DNA of 46,574 nt from assembly GCA_021790255.1 (NCBI GenBank), contig JAJYIE010000007.1:1-46574 (forward strand). Direction: 5' to 3'. Shown here one piece after another: positions 1 to 8,341 of this stretch. The stretch is from a bacterium (lineage in GTDB: Bacteria; Patescibacteriota; Microgenomatia; Daviesbacterales; UBA10151). The first letter of the stretch is position 1. Every line of letters starts with the position of its first letter. The translations under genes and the position numbers were made by a program. The notes below the pieces were generated by a model. It was not told the DNA's origin. It saw nothing but the letters and a program-made list of their open reading frames with translations, and searched no databases.

Positions 1-131
1 GCAGTTGACACCTCCTAACTGGAGCTTCCGTCTGTTTATTAGTTTGTAGCTACATATTCAGACTAGTCAGCTGCTTTTTTATTGTTAAATCAACTTAAAT
101 GTAGTTTTGCACTAAACTCAATTTTGTCAAG

Positions 132-161
132 TTGACAAAAAAGACTCATTCTGTGTATATT
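132..161 (+). promoter_or_regulatory. Sigma70-type promoter, near-leaderless
   Basis: TTGACA at 132-137, an 18-base spacer and TATATT at 156-161. The predicted transcription start lies about 5 bases before the ATG at 173 and no Shine-Dalgarno is present, so the mRNA should be almost leaderless. Bases 1-131 hold nothing else I can recognise. Confidence 0.6.
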
Positions 162-172
162 ACACGCACCCC

Positions 173-718
173 ATGTCGAACTCCCGCCGTGGCGACAATT
201 TTGCTCTGAAATGCTTCTTTGATGATTTGTTTGTGATAAACATTAAGCAGCGCAGAACGCATACGGAAATTACTCTTCAGCTTCTTACCGATGATGTTTT
301 AACAGAAAAATTGCCGCAGGTTTCCTCTTTGCTGGAACAATTTATCCCGCAGATTTTTGAGCACAACTGTTTTAACGGCGCCCAGCTCTCCTTTGCCCAG
401 GAGGTTAAGAATACGGAGATAGGCCACCTTTTTGAACATGTTCTTTTGGAGTATATTTCACAAATTAAATTTACCAGGGAGAAAAAGCAGACTGGTTTAA
501 AAGGCGAGACTTACTGGGACTGGAACAGTGAACCCAGGGGAACTTTTCATATCGTCCTCTCTTTAAGTCGGGAAGAATCAGATGTCCTGCTGGAAGCCTT
601 GGGCAAAGGCGTGCATCTTTTAAAGATAATTTTGAACAGTCAAACAGCGCAGCCAGCGCCAAAAAAGGAACTTATCGATACCCTTAAGCGGAATAAGCCT
701 CCTCTTAACGTATTCTAG
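173..718 (+). CDS. Solo domain resembling cyanophycin synthetase N-terminal region
   Basis: A 181-residue soluble protein. Around residues 80-130 it has an IGHLFEHVLLEYI segment followed by a GETYWDWNSEPRGTFHI segment. This order (a His-containing helix of the type GHxxEHxxLE, then a beta strand) resembles the N-terminal domain of cyanophycin synthetase CphA, but no ATP-grasp or Mur-ligase domain follows. The protein stops where the ATP-grasp domain would start. It therefore cannot be a polymer synthetase on its own and may bind a partner or ligand. The start is set by the promoter just upstream. The family assignment comes from motif memory and is moderate; the role is unknown. It precedes an export operon with no clear functional tie. 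Confidence 0.55.
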   Translation: MSNSRRGDNFALKCFFDDLFVINIKQRRTHTEITLQLLTDDVLTEKLPQVSSLLEQFIPQIFEHNCFNGAQLSFAQEVKNTEIGHLFEHVLLEYISQIKFTREKKQTGLKGETYWDWNSEPRGTFHIVLSLSREESDVLLEALGKGVHLLKIILNSQTAQPAPKKELIDTLKRNKPPLNVF

Positions 719-752
719 ATAATTTTGGCTTTCGGTGGTAATCTATGGAGGT

Positions 753-1835
753 ATGAAAAAGATCAGCCTGTTGTTCGGGTTTGTTAAGGCGCATAAGAAA
801 ATTGCGGCGGCGGTTGTCCTGCTGACACTAGTGGTAATTTTTAAACCTTTCGGAATATTGGGTGGAGCAAAAGCTGCATCAAGTTATAAAACGGAAACAG
901 CCAGCAGAAAAGATTTATCAACGGTAATCAATGCCTCAGGCCAGGTGGAAGCAAGTGACAGTGCCACCATGAGTTTTTTAACCACCGGTCGTGTAGTAGC
1001 GCTTAATTTTCAGGAGGGCGATAAGGTAAAAGAGGGGCAGGTAATTGCAGCGTTGGATGAAACTTCGGCCCTGGCGGAAGTGGCTAAGGCGCAGGCTACC
1101 TACCAAAGTGCCCAGGCTGCCTTAAACAAAGTTTTGGATGATATTCATCTTTCTCAATACGGCGCCGGCGGCTTTGCCAATGTCGGATCGGCAAATGAAA
1201 CAGCCACTCAAAAGGCTGACCGGGAGGAAGCAGAAATGACCCGTGATGAGGATTACCAGGCTTTGGTGCAGGCACAAAAAGTGCTTGATTCAGTGACAAT
1301 TATGGCACCATTTGACGGAGTGGTCTCTAACGTTACAGGAATTGCGGTGGGCCAAAATATAAGTGCCATGTCCGGGGCATCAGTGACTGTCATAAACCCC
1401 GATGTCTTAAAGTTTGTCGCCAACGTTGATGAAACCGACTTTGGCCAGCTATCCTCGGGGATGGAAGGCGACGTTTCACTTGATGCTTACCCGGACGAAA
1501 CTTTCAAAGGGACAATCAGCAGAATTGGGGTAGCGGCTGTAAAAATGGATACCGGAGGTTCAGTGGTACCGGTGGATTTGAGCTTACCGTCAGACAGCCG
1601 GATTAAAGATAATCTGACCGGAGAAGCGGACTTTAATGTGACGGCCAAAAAAGGGGTGATCGTTATTTCCCGCTCCACCATCCATAAAAACAACGGCAGC
1701 TTTGTGTACCTTTTAGTAAACGGTAAACCGGTTAGGCGTGAAATAACTGTCGGGGAGACTTTAGGCTCCCAGGCGGAAATAACCGGCGGCTTAAGTGTCG
1801 GTGATCAGGTGATTCTGGGTGATGTAGCGCAATGA
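753..1835 (+). CDS. HlyD/MacA-family efflux adaptor (YknX-like)
   Basis: The membrane-anchored adaptor of a MacAB/YknXYZ-type exporter. Residues about 15-35 form one transmembrane anchor. A biotinyl-lipoyl-like half motif (GRVVALNFQEGDKVKEGQ) follows, then a short coiled-coil hairpin rich in Ala and Gln, the second lipoyl half (MAPFDGVVSNVTG), and a beta-barrel/membrane-proximal part ending in [11 protein letters not shown]. The hairpin is short compared with TolC-dependent MacA, which suits a cell without an outer membrane. It overlaps the ATPase gene by 4 bases (ATGA). An in-frame GTG at 735 is an alternative start: a GATAAT -10 at 718-723 would make it near-leaderless, whereas the GGAGG before the ATG at 753 is only 1 base away. 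The substrate is unknown. Confidence 0.85.
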   Translation: MKKISLLFGFVKAHKKIAAAVVLLTLVVIFKPFGILGGAKAASSYKTETASRKDLSTVINASGQVEASDSATMSFLTTGRVVALNFQEGDKVKEGQVIAALDETSALAEVAKAQATYQSAQAALNKVLDDIHLSQYGAGGFANVGSANETATQKADREEAEMTRDEDYQALVQAQKVLDSVTIMAPFDGVVSNVTGIAVGQNISAMSGASVTVINPDVLKFVANVDETDFGQLSSGMEGDVSLDAYPDETFKGTISRIGVAAVKMDTGGSVVPVDLSLPSDSRIKDNLTGEADFNVTAKKGVIVISRSTIHKNNGSFVYLLVNGKPVRREITVGETLGSQAEITGGLSVGDQVILGDVAQ

Positions 1836-2497
1836 TTTTGTCCGTCCAACATGTCAGCAAAGTCTACAGCTTAGGGGAGGAAGAAGTCCGGGCACTGGAT
1901 GATGTTTCCCTGGAGATTAAAAAGAGTGAATTTGTTTCCATTGTCGGGCCTTCCGGATCCGGCAAGTCAACCCTCATGCATATCATCGGCCTGCTGGATA
2001 GTCCGACTTCAGGTAGGGTGGTTTTGGAAGACCGGGACGTAACAACTCTATCTGAGCAAAAACTGGCCAGGCTGCGCAATGAATATATCGGGTTTGTTTT
2101 TCAGCAGTTTAACCTTCTTTCTAAAACTTCAGCCATCGAAAATGTGGAACTGCCGATGATATACGGAGGAGTGAGTACAAATGAGCGAGAGAAGAGAGCG
2201 GTTGAGATGCTGGAGCTGGTCGGGTTGGGAGAAAGGTTACAGAGCCACCCCAACCAGCTTTCCGGAGGTCAGCAGCAGCGGGTGGCAATTGCCCGGGCGC
2301 TGGTGATGAACCCGGCTATTGTTCTGGCTGACGAGCCGACCGGTAATCTTGACTCTAAAACTGGCGAAGATATTATGGCCTTGTTTCATAAGCTAAACGA
2401 CTCCGGCCACACAATTATTTTGGTAACTCATAACCATGCAGTTGCGGCCCAAGCTCACCGGCAAATTCATATCCAGGACGGAAAGGTGGTGCACTGA
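1832..2497 (+). CDS. MacB/LolD-type ABC transporter ATP-binding protein
   Basis: A 221-residue ABC ATPase of the MacB/LolD/YknY class. Walker A is GPSGSGKST near residue 40, the Q-loop lies in [10 protein letters not shown], the signature is [15 protein letters not shown], Walker B is [13 protein letters not shown], and the switch His is in ILVTHNHAV. The GNLDS ending of Walker B and the [10 protein letters not shown]-loop are typical of this class. It overlaps the adaptor by 4 bases and the permease by 1 base (TGATG), so the three genes are translationally coupled. It should power conformational changes in the FtsX-like permease encoded next. Confidence 0.93.
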   Translation: MILSVQHVSKVYSLGEEEVRALDDVSLEIKKSEFVSIVGPSGSGKSTLMHIIGLLDSPTSGRVVLEDRDVTTLSEQKLARLRNEYIGFVFQQFNLLSKTSAIENVELPMIYGGVSTNEREKRAVEMLELVGLGERLQSHPNQLSGGQQQRVAIARALVMNPAIVLADEPTGNLDSKTGEDIMALFHKLNDSGHTIILVTHNHAVAAQAHRQIHIQDGKVVH

Positions 2498-3705
2498 TGC
2501 CATTAACACAGATTATAAAAGTCGCCATTCAAGCTTTGCGGACCAACAAAACCCGCTCGCTTTTAACGATGCTCGGGGTAATTATCGGAGTTTCCTCAGT
2601 CATTCTCCTGGTTTCGGTAGGCTCAGGCCTGCAAAAATACATTACTGATCAGCTGGAAGGGGTGGGGTCAAATTTACTGATTATTATGCCCGGCAAACTG
2701 GATTTAAAGACCATGGGCAGCAGCGGGGGAAAAGATATAGCAAGCAGTATGCTGAATTCCAAGCTGGAACTGAAGGATGCACAAAATCTGCAAAGCGGTT
2801 CTGAATATATCAAGGCGGTTGTGCCGGGGGTAGCAGGGCAGGCGATATTAAAATACAACGAGCAGAAAGTCTCCTCTGAGGCGGTGGGGTTGACGGCTAA
2901 TTTTTCAGATGTTGTGAACTCGCCTCTTGCCGCGGGCGATTATTTTACGGACGGGGATGATAAGATCGGTAAAAAAGTAGTTATTTTAGGTTCAGATGTG
3001 GCTAAAAATCTATTTGGTTTTGATGACCCGATTGGTCAGAAAGTGGTTTTATCGGATGAGAGGTTTACAGTCGTGGGGGTTTTAAAAAATAAAGGCGTCG
3101 GTTCTACCAGCACGAGTGATCAGGTTGTAATTCCCCTGACTACCGCTGAGCGGCTTTTTAACCAGACAAAAATGAGCGCAATTTATGCCCAGGCGACCAG
3201 TTCCGATAAGATGGACCTGGCAATTTCAGAGGCTCAAATGATCCTGGAAAACAGGCTGCAGCCGGATGATTTTACAATTTTGACTCAAAAAGAGATCCTG
3301 AGTACCGTTTCTTCAATTCTGGGAGTTTTGACGGCAGCACTGGGAGGCATTGCCGCCATTTCCCTTTTAGTGGGTGGTATCGGGATTATGAACATTATGT
3401 TAGTTTCGGTGACGGAGCGCACCCGCGAGATCGGGCTGCGTAAAGCTTTGGGGGCAACACCGAATATTATCCTGACCCAATTTTTAATTGAATCAGTCAT
3501 TTTGTCCGTCGGCGGAGGCTTAATTGGTATTTTAATCGGCGGGGCAGGTTCGCTGGCGCTGTCAAAAGCCATCCCTAGCGCCGTCACACCATGGTCTGTT
3601 CTTTTAGCCTTTGGTGTTTCTGTGGGGGTGGGGATTGTCTTCGGCGTCATGCCGGCAAGGCGGGCAGCTAAATTAAATCCCATCGAGGCGCTGCGTTATG
3701 AATAG
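2497..3705 (+). CDS. MacB-like FtsX-domain ABC permease
   Basis: A 402-residue permease. It has one transmembrane helix near residues 20-45, an extracytoplasmic MacB periplasmic core (about residues 50-265), then three helices in the C-terminal FtsX domain. The GGIGIMNIMLVSVTERTREI segment, the LRKALGA segment and the final MPARRAAKLNPIEALRYE segment are hallmark MacB/YknZ signatures. With the adaptor and ATPase it forms a complete tripartite exporter, probably for peptides, lipids or toxic compounds. The actual substrate cannot be read from sequence. Confidence 0.92.
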   Translation: MPLTQIIKVAIQALRTNKTRSLLTMLGVIIGVSSVILLVSVGSGLQKYITDQLEGVGSNLLIIMPGKLDLKTMGSSGGKDIASSMLNSKLELKDAQNLQSGSEYIKAVVPGVAGQAILKYNEQKVSSEAVGLTANFSDVVNSPLAAGDYFTDGDDKIGKKVVILGSDVAKNLFGFDDPIGQKVVLSDERFTVVGVLKNKGVGSTSTSDQVVIPLTTAERLFNQTKMSAIYAQATSSDKMDLAISEAQMILENRLQPDDFTILTQKEILSTVSSILGVLTAALGGIAAISLLVGGIGIMNIMLVSVTERTREIGLRKALGATPNIILTQFLIESVILSVGGGLIGILIGGAGSLALSKAIPSAVTPWSVLLAFGVSVGVGIVFGVMPARRAAKLNPIEALRYE

Positions 3706-3724
3706 CACTTTTGAACCGGTTTGC

Positions 3725-3753
3725 TTGCCGTCATCTAACTGGTGTGGTTTAAT
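3725..3753 (+). promoter_or_regulatory. Extended -10 promoter, near-leaderless
   Basis: TTGCCG at 3725-3730, a 17-base spacer and TTTAAT at 3748-3753 preceded by TGG (extended -10). The -10 ends 9 bases before the ATG at 3763. Confidence 0.5.
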
Positions 3754-3762
3754 TGATTTAGG

Positions 3763-4284
3763 ATGCAGAAGTTCTGGATTCAAACTGCCGGTTTAATTTT
3801 GATAGCTTTTGCCGCCCTTTATTTAACCAAAAACCCGGGTATCATCGGTCCGGTTTTACCCATAGCACCCCAAACTGCCCCCAAAACTGCCGAAGTCAGC
3901 ATAAACGGCGCTGTTGTGAATGCAGAGGTGGCTGATACTCCGCAGACCCGGGCTACGGGACTGAGTGGGCGTGTGTCCTTACCGCAGGATTCAGGAATGC
4001 TGTTTGTCTTTCAACAACCGGGTAAATACCAGTTCTGGATGAAGGGAATGCAGCTTTCCCTGGACTTTATTTTTATAAAAAAAGGCCAGGTTGTCGATTT
4101 GATGCAAAATATTCCACCTCAGCCGGCGAATACGCCTGACTCTCAGCTGCCGGTTTACGAACCGATGTCGGAAATTGATTCAATGCTTGAAGTAAACGGT
4201 GGTTTTGCAGCCAGCCATAATATAGCTGTCGGTGATCAGGTCAGTGTAACCTACAATGCAAGTACTACCACCGGAGTTAATTAG
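3763..4284 (+). CDS. DUF192 family protein, membrane anchored
   Basis: A 173-residue protein with an N-terminal hydrophobic segment (residues 7-22) that acts as a signal or anchor, then a DUF192 domain. Family features visible are ARATGLSGR-like text (TRATGLSGRVSLPQ), an FVFQQPGKYQFWMKGM segment that replaces the usual FxxxxxxxFWMKNT, the LDFIFIKKGQVVDL strand and a final LEVNGGFAASHNIAVGD segment. DUF192 proteins are small beta-barrels of unknown biochemical role, often exported. The 3' end overlaps the next gene by 29 bases in another frame. A second, cytoplasmic-looking DUF192 protein lies at 15988-16341. Confidence 0.85.
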   Translation: MQKFWIQTAGLILIAFAALYLTKNPGIIGPVLPIAPQTAPKTAEVSINGAVVNAEVADTPQTRATGLSGRVSLPQDSGMLFVFQQPGKYQFWMKGMQLSLDFIFIKKGQVVDLMQNIPPQPANTPDSQLPVYEPMSEIDSMLEVNGGFAASHNIAVGDQVSVTYNASTTTGVN

Positions 4285-5725
4285 TGAAGAAGAACAACCT
4301 ATCTTTGGCGTGCCGGGTTATAACCTGGGGTGCCTGAAGCGGGCAGGTTTGCCGGTGATGAACGGGTTGGTGGTCACTGCACCGGAAATTTTCTTCCGGA
4401 CGCTGCTTATACATTTGGCTGCCGCCAGAGCCGATTTGTTTGAGCAGCAGCTGGAAATTGCCCGCGCTCAGGTTAACAGGATTCCTTCTCCCGACGACTG
4501 GCAGGCGGAAACTCGTAAACACAAGCTTTTTTATATTGACGGCAGATATTATAAAAAGCCGCCGGAGGTTTGGAAGAAGCTGTTGGATATATGGATGGCA
4601 CAGGTAAAAAACCGTTTGTGGCGGGAGGGGTTTGCCAGGAAACTTTCTTCTGCCATAAAACCTCATGTGGTACTACTGCCGACCGGGGAGTTTAAGATAG
4701 CCAACGCCCATTTTGATCCGGAGCTCGAGGAAGTGATTATTGACTGGGAGAGAAAAAGGAGTGATGACCGGGTTGCCCCGTGGGCTTTAAAGGAAATTGC
4801 CGATTTAGTAAAGCGCGCGGATAACAAGCTGGTAATTACGCAGGTTTATCGGTTTGCCGTGTTTAAAAATAAGGTAGAAATTATCGGCATGTCACCTTTC
4901 ACACAAACCCTGCCTCTTTCCCAAACCCCGGAAATTTTTATCCGGGCCAGGCAAGAAAAAAAGCTGGTAAAATCTTCCGTGAAGATTTTTCATGATTTAT
5001 CTTCGGGTTTTGACAGAGACAATCAGGCGGACGGAGTTTTTATTGCCGGAGAAAAGTTACTGGATTTTGAGAAAGCAGTTTTTAAAATGAGCTATGCCGC
5101 TTTGGTTGCAGTGGGTAAGCCGGTTATATACCGGCTGCCGGACATCTCGGTTGACGGCATAAACGGCACAGCTGCGCTTTTGGCCAGTCCGAAGCGGCTG
5201 GATCAAGCGTCAGAACTCTTAGTTTTTTTGCGGGAGAAGAAAAACTTTAATAATATTGAGCCGGCCCTCCCGCTCTTGCGAAGCCGGGAGGAATTAGGAG
5301 AGATTAAAAAAGGGCTGGCGCAGCGTGGCCTGGCCCGCAGTAGTACCCTGAAAATATGGGCCCAGCTTTCCATCCCGGAAAACTTTATAAATCTGACGGA
5401 TTACCTGGAAGCGGGTATTGACGGGATTATCATCGACCTGGATTTGCTGCAGGGACTTTTAGATGGATACTTCGGTGAACCTGGCGAAATTTATAGAAAA
5501 TATGTCCGGACCTTGATTAAATTTTTACGGCCGTCCCTTAAAATTATTTCCGGTTTGCAATTACCAGTGCTGGTAATAGGTGAGACGGTTATGCACCCCG
5601 ATATGCTGGATTTCCTGATTGAGTCAAGATCTTTCGGGGTGGTGGCAAATACCGCTTACCAGACGCAAAATATGCCGGAATATTTAGCCTGGTCGGAGGA
5701 GCGTTTTTTTGCTAAGTTACCCTAA
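4256..5725 (+). CDS. Degenerate PEP synthase-like protein (probable pseudoenzyme)
   Basis: 489 residues with the ends of a phosphoenolpyruvate synthase/pyruvate-phosphate dikinase but not its middle. Residues about 17-45 match the ATP-grasp N-terminus (GYNLGCLKRAGLPVMNGLVV). The C-terminal half follows the PEP-binding barrel: LPLLRSREEL, then IPENF where the enzyme has a catalytic EIPSN-type strand, IIIDLDLLQGLL where it has SIGSNDLTQ, and VIGETVMHPD where it has the CGE/CGQ strand. The phosphohistidine swivelling domain is missing or unrecognisable, and the key acidic and Cys residues appear substituted. The full enzyme is near 790 residues. I infer a non-catalytic relative. It overlaps the upstream gene by 29 bases and the convergent rsmI by 4. 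Confidence 0.65.
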   Translation: MQVLPPELISEEEQPIFGVPGYNLGCLKRAGLPVMNGLVVTAPEIFFRTLLIHLAAARADLFEQQLEIARAQVNRIPSPDDWQAETRKHKLFYIDGRYYKKPPEVWKKLLDIWMAQVKNRLWREGFARKLSSAIKPHVVLLPTGEFKIANAHFDPELEEVIIDWERKRSDDRVAPWALKEIADLVKRADNKLVITQVYRFAVFKNKVEIIGMSPFTQTLPLSQTPEIFIRARQEKKLVKSSVKIFHDLSSGFDRDNQADGVFIAGEKLLDFEKAVFKMSYAALVAVGKPVIYRLPDISVDGINGTAALLASPKRLDQASELLVFLREKKNFNNIEPALPLLRSREELGEIKKGLAQRGLARSSTLKIWAQLSIPENFINLTDYLEAGIDGIIIDLDLLQGLLDGYFGEPGEIYRKYVRTLIKFLRPSLKIISGLQLPVLVIGETVMHPDMLDFLIESRSFGVVANTAYQTQNMPEYLAWSEERFFAKLP

Positions 5726-6405
5726 ATTGTTTTCAGGATCAGGTGAAAAAGCATGATGTACTCTCCCTTAGGTGGTTGTTTGGCAAATTGTTTCAGCCAG
5801 ACGGAGATGTTTTTTTGCTCTACAGATTGATAAATCTTGGTTAATTCATGGGCTAAAACAATAGGAATGTCACCGAAAGTTTTCTGCATCTCTGTTAAGG
5901 TTTTAATAAGTTTGTGAGGGGCAACAAAAAGTACGTATGTGGTAGGTTGCAGACTGTGAATTTGGGAAAGTTTTTTCAGTATTTCAGTCCGCTTGCCTGG
6001 TTTTTCCGGAAGGTATCCCAAAAAGAAAAATTTGTCAGGCGGCAGACCGGATAGGGTAAGTGCTGGTACAAAAGATGTTGGGCCTGGGAGAGAGTCAACC
6101 TCAATATGCTGCACTAAACATTCCCTGACCAATTTGTAACCCGGATCAGAGACCAGAGGTGTTCCGGCATCAGAAACCAGTACCAGATTTGAAATTTTTA
6201 ACTTTTCAATAAGCCCCGGAATTTCCCGGTTTTCGTTAAAATCATTTAAAACCAGCAGTGGTTTTGTGATCTGATAATGCTTAAGTAATTGGCCTGTTCT
6301 TCTGGTATCTTCGCAGATGACACCGTCACATGAATGCAACACGTCAATGGCCCGCAAAGTTATGTCTTTTAAATTACCGATAGGAGTTGGTACAATGTAC
6401 AGCAT
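5722..6405 (-). CDS. rsmI: 16S rRNA (cytidine1402-2'-O)-methyltransferase RsmI
   Basis: 227 residues. It starts with MLYIVPTPIGNLKDITLRA, the family signature, and contains CEDTRRTGQLL, LVSDAGTPLVSDPGYKLV and SLPGPTSFVPAL (SAM-binding tetrapyrrole-methylase fold). RsmI methylates the ribose of C1402 of 16S rRNA using SAM and tunes decoding fidelity. The length is slightly shorter than the E. coli protein because the variable C-terminal domain is small. A TATACT hexamer 7 bases before the ATG suggests a leaderless transcript. It converges with and overlaps the preceding gene by 4 bases. Confidence 0.95.
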   Translation of the reverse strand: MLYIVPTPIGNLKDITLRAIDVLHSCDGVICEDTRRTGQLLKHYQITKPLLVLNDFNENREIPGLIEKLKISNLVLVSDAGTPLVSDPGYKLVRECLVQHIEVDSLPGPTSFVPALTLSGLPPDKFFFLGYLPEKPGKRTEILKKLSQIHSLQPTTYVLFVAPHKLIKTLTEMQKTFGDIPIVLAHELTKIYQSVEQKNISVWLKQFAKQPPKGEYIMLFHLILKTI

Positions 6406-6412
6406 GGTATGT

Positions 6413-6418
6413 AGTATA
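6413..6418 (-). promoter_or_regulatory. -10 element of rsmI
   Basis: TATACT on the minus strand, ending 7 bases before the rsmI ATG; no Shine-Dalgarno and no clear -35. Confidence 0.4.
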
Positions 6419-6470
6419 CAGTATTGAAGGGGAAAGGCCTCATATCCCCTACATACTCTAGACTGAACTT

Positions 6471-7082
6471 ATGCTTGAATCAGTTGCATCCTGGATTATT
6501 CATGTTATCTCTACCTTGGGATATCCCGGGATAATTTTTACCATGGCCATTGAGTCAGCCCTGATCCCCTTGCCTTCTGAGGTAATTATGCCCTTTTCAG
6601 GATACCTGGTTTCGACCGGCCGCTTTGATCTGGGGCTGGTGGCACTGTCAGGAGCAGTGGGCAATGTACTGGGCTCACTGGCAGCTTATGCCGTGGGCTA
6701 TTTTGGCCACGAAAAATTAATCCGTAGGTTTGTCCGCCGCTTCGGGAAATGGTTTCTGGTTTCCGAACATGAACTGGACCAGGCGGAATCCCTTATTAAT
6801 AAGTATAAAGACCTGATGGTTTTGGTCAGCAGGGTGGTTCCCGGTATCAGGACAGTTATTTCCCTGCCTGCCGGTTTTGCCAAACTGCCGATTTACAGGT
6901 TTGTGGTGCTGACGTTCCTGGGCTCGCTGACCTGGTCATATATCCTAGCCTGGATGGGAATGACCCTGGGCCAAAACTGGCAGACAATTGGTCCCTACTT
7001 TCATAAAGCGGATAGTGCTGTAGCGGTTCTGGTGGCGGGAACGATAGCGTTTTATATTTATTACAAATTGAAGAAGCGTTAA
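6471..7082 (+). CDS. DedA family membrane protein
   Basis: A 203-residue integral membrane protein. The N-terminal half has the DedA signature IESALIPLPSEVIMPFSGYL and a Gly-rich GAVGNVLGSLAAYAVGYFG; the middle has FGKWFLVSEHEL and the Arg-containing SRVVPGIRTVISLPAGFA motif. DedA proteins help flip or transport phospholipids and support envelope homeostasis. About four to five hydrophobic helices are visible and the C-terminus ends in a basic YYKLKKR. It converges with lexA with only 8 bases between. A DedA role in lipid-carrier scrambling is known for the family; the substrate here is inferred. Confidence 0.93.
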   Translation: MLESVASWIIHVISTLGYPGIIFTMAIESALIPLPSEVIMPFSGYLVSTGRFDLGLVALSGAVGNVLGSLAAYAVGYFGHEKLIRRFVRRFGKWFLVSEHELDQAESLINKYKDLMVLVSRVVPGIRTVISLPAGFAKLPIYRFVVLTFLGSLTWSYILAWMGMTLGQNWQTIGPYFHKADSAVAVLVAGTIAFYIYYKLKKR

Positions 7083-7090
7083 GTTTGTGC

Positions 7091-7705
7091 TCAGAAGCGG
7101 CGGATTACACCGACACATTTACCCTGGATCTTTACATCAGTAGCATAAATCGGTTCCATAGCAGCGTTAGCCGGTTCCAGGCGGATGCGGTTTGGCTCCT
7201 TGAAAAATCTTTTTAAGGTAGCTAGTCCGTTATCCAACAGGGCAACCACGATATCGCCGTTGTTGGCTATATTTTGCTCTTCAATTATGACGTAGTCGCC
7301 GTTTAAAATCCCATCCTCAATCATGGAATCTCCCCTAACCTGCAGGACAAAGGAGCGTTTCTTGCCAGAAAGCATACCTGCCGGCACATTGACCGTGGCG
7401 TTCGGATCGGTGAAAGTCATAATGGGTTGTCCGGCAGCAATAAACCCCAGAACTGGCAGTTCAATGCCTTTGAGGGTGGCTGAAATTTTCTGGTCCACCA
7501 CTTCAATGCCTCTTACTGCCCCTTCAAACTTTTTAATCACACCTTTTTGCACCAGGGCCTGGAGGTGTTCGTGGACGGTTGCCAGGGAAGAAACGCCGAT
7601 ACTCTCGGCAATTTCACCCAGGGTGGGGGAGTAGCCATACTTTTCAATGTATTGCTTAATGAAATCAAGGATTTGTTTTTGGCGTTTGTAAAGTGTTATT
7701 GGCAT
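7091..7705 (-). CDS. lexA: LexA repressor (SOS regulator, self-cleaving)
   Basis: 204 residues from the ATG at 7705, chosen because AGGAGAAGG lies about 9 bases upstream on the minus strand; a start 30 bases earlier would include this Shine-Dalgarno. Residues 1-70 are the winged-helix DNA-binding domain (KRQKQILDFIKQYIEKYGYS, TLGEIAESIGVSSLATVHEH). The cleavage bond Ala91-Gly92 lies in GFIAAGQPI. Ser127 (GDSMIEDG) and Lys165 (LATLKRFF) form the catalytic dyad. LexA represses DNA-damage genes until RecA filaments trigger self-cleavage. uvrA, uvrB and uvrC lie 6-14 kb away, but I see no shared operator in front of them. Promoter-like TTGACG-17-TAGTAT lies upstream. Confidence 0.95.
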   Translation of the reverse strand: MPITLYKRQKQILDFIKQYIEKYGYSPTLGEIAESIGVSSLATVHEHLQALVQKGVIKKFEGAVRGIEVVDQKISATLKGIELPVLGFIAAGQPIMTFTDPNATVNVPAGMLSGKKRSFVLQVRGDSMIEDGILNGDYVIIEEQNIANNGDIVVALLDNGLATLKRFFKEPNRIRLEPANAAMEPIYATDVKIQGKCVGVIRRF

Positions 7706-7753
7706 TGTTTTATAACCTTCTCCTGGGTCTCTCAAAAGTGTTCAAGACAGACT

Positions 7754-7764
7754 CGAAGGATTCG
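7754..7764. promoter_or_regulatory. Dyad CGAA-N3-TTCG upstream of lexA
   Basis: An 11-base imperfect palindrome, CGAA-GGA-TTCG, between the presumed lexA promoter and its start codon. A GTATATATAC palindrome at 7775-7784 overlaps the promoter. Either is a candidate autoregulatory LexA operator. Neither matches the Bacillus (CGAAC-N4-GTTCG) or E. coli (CTGT-N8-ACAG) consensus. Confidence 0.3.
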
Positions 7765-7804
7765 GTTTTTATTTGTATATATACTACCAAAGACAACCCG
7801 AAAC

Positions 7805-7840
7805 GTCAACCCTGTCAAAACGAAGTCAACTATGTCAAAG
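7805..7840. repeat. Two 20-base direct repeats with four GTCAA boxes
   Basis: GTCAA occurs at 7805, 7814, 7825 and 7834, so two similar 20-base units lie head to tail: GTCAAC-NN-TGTCAAA in each. On the minus strand they read TTTGACA-NN-GTTGAC and end at the lexA promoter -35 region. They overlap the 3' end of the methyltransferase gene. The regular spacing suggests a multi-site protein-binding region. Confidence 0.5.
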
Positions 7841-8341
7841 TGTATCATTAAATGGATAGTTTGCTCCAGTTCTAGGAATCTTCTTTATATAGCTGCAGAA
7901 TAATGATTTTAGTGTTTCCGTTGTTTTGTTTTTCTGAATAGAACACGTAATTTTTTTGTGAATTCTTGTCTTTTCGTACATATAAATCAATGCTCGACCA
8001 CCTGGTTTTAAAACGCAGGAGATTTCAAAGAAACTTTTCGCCAAATTAGTGCTGTGAAGAACAGGTTTTGAATAAACACCATCAAATACTGCATCCGGCA
8101 AAGCCAAAGCTTCAATGTCCCCCAGCCGAAGCTCCAATTCTCCGGACTGCAATTCCTGCCTACTGCTTATTTTGGCCAGCTTAATCGTTCCTGGCTTAAT
8201 ATCCAATCCGACGACGTTGTTGCCTCTTTGAATAAAATACTTGCAGTCGCATCCGTTCCCGATACCGACTTCTAAGGTTTGATTCCCGGAGCCATGCTCT
8301 AACTGTTTATGCAACTCTTCTACTAGAGGCGAAGGGGTCAT
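7835..8341 (-). CDS. Class I SAM-dependent methyltransferase
   Basis: A 168-residue protein with the Rossmann methyltransferase core. Motif I is LEVGIGNGCDCKYF (about residues 22-35), VVGLDIKPG carries the acidic SAM-ribose residue, LRLGDIEALALPDAVFDGV is the motif II/III region and VLKPGGRALIYMY is post-motif III. It matches the UbiE/Methyltransf_11 type and its substrate is unknown. The C-terminus is short and basic. The last codons overlap the direct repeats in front of lexA, which lies downstream on the same strand. The 250 bases between this gene and 8601 hold no gene I can support. Confidence 0.8.
   Translation of the reverse strand: MTPSPLVEELHKQLEHGSGNQTLEVGIGNGCDCKYFIQRGNNVVGLDIKPGTIKLAKISSRQELQSGELELRLGDIEALALPDAVFDGVYSKPVLHSTNLAKSFFEISCVLKPGGRALIYMYEKTRIHKKITCSIQKNKTTETLKSLFCSYIKKIPRTGANYPFNDTL

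Noticed and set aside
3285-3683. Long antisense frames over macB, uvrA and prkA
   Set aside because: They are shadows of strongly conserved genes and lack start signals or recognisable domains.
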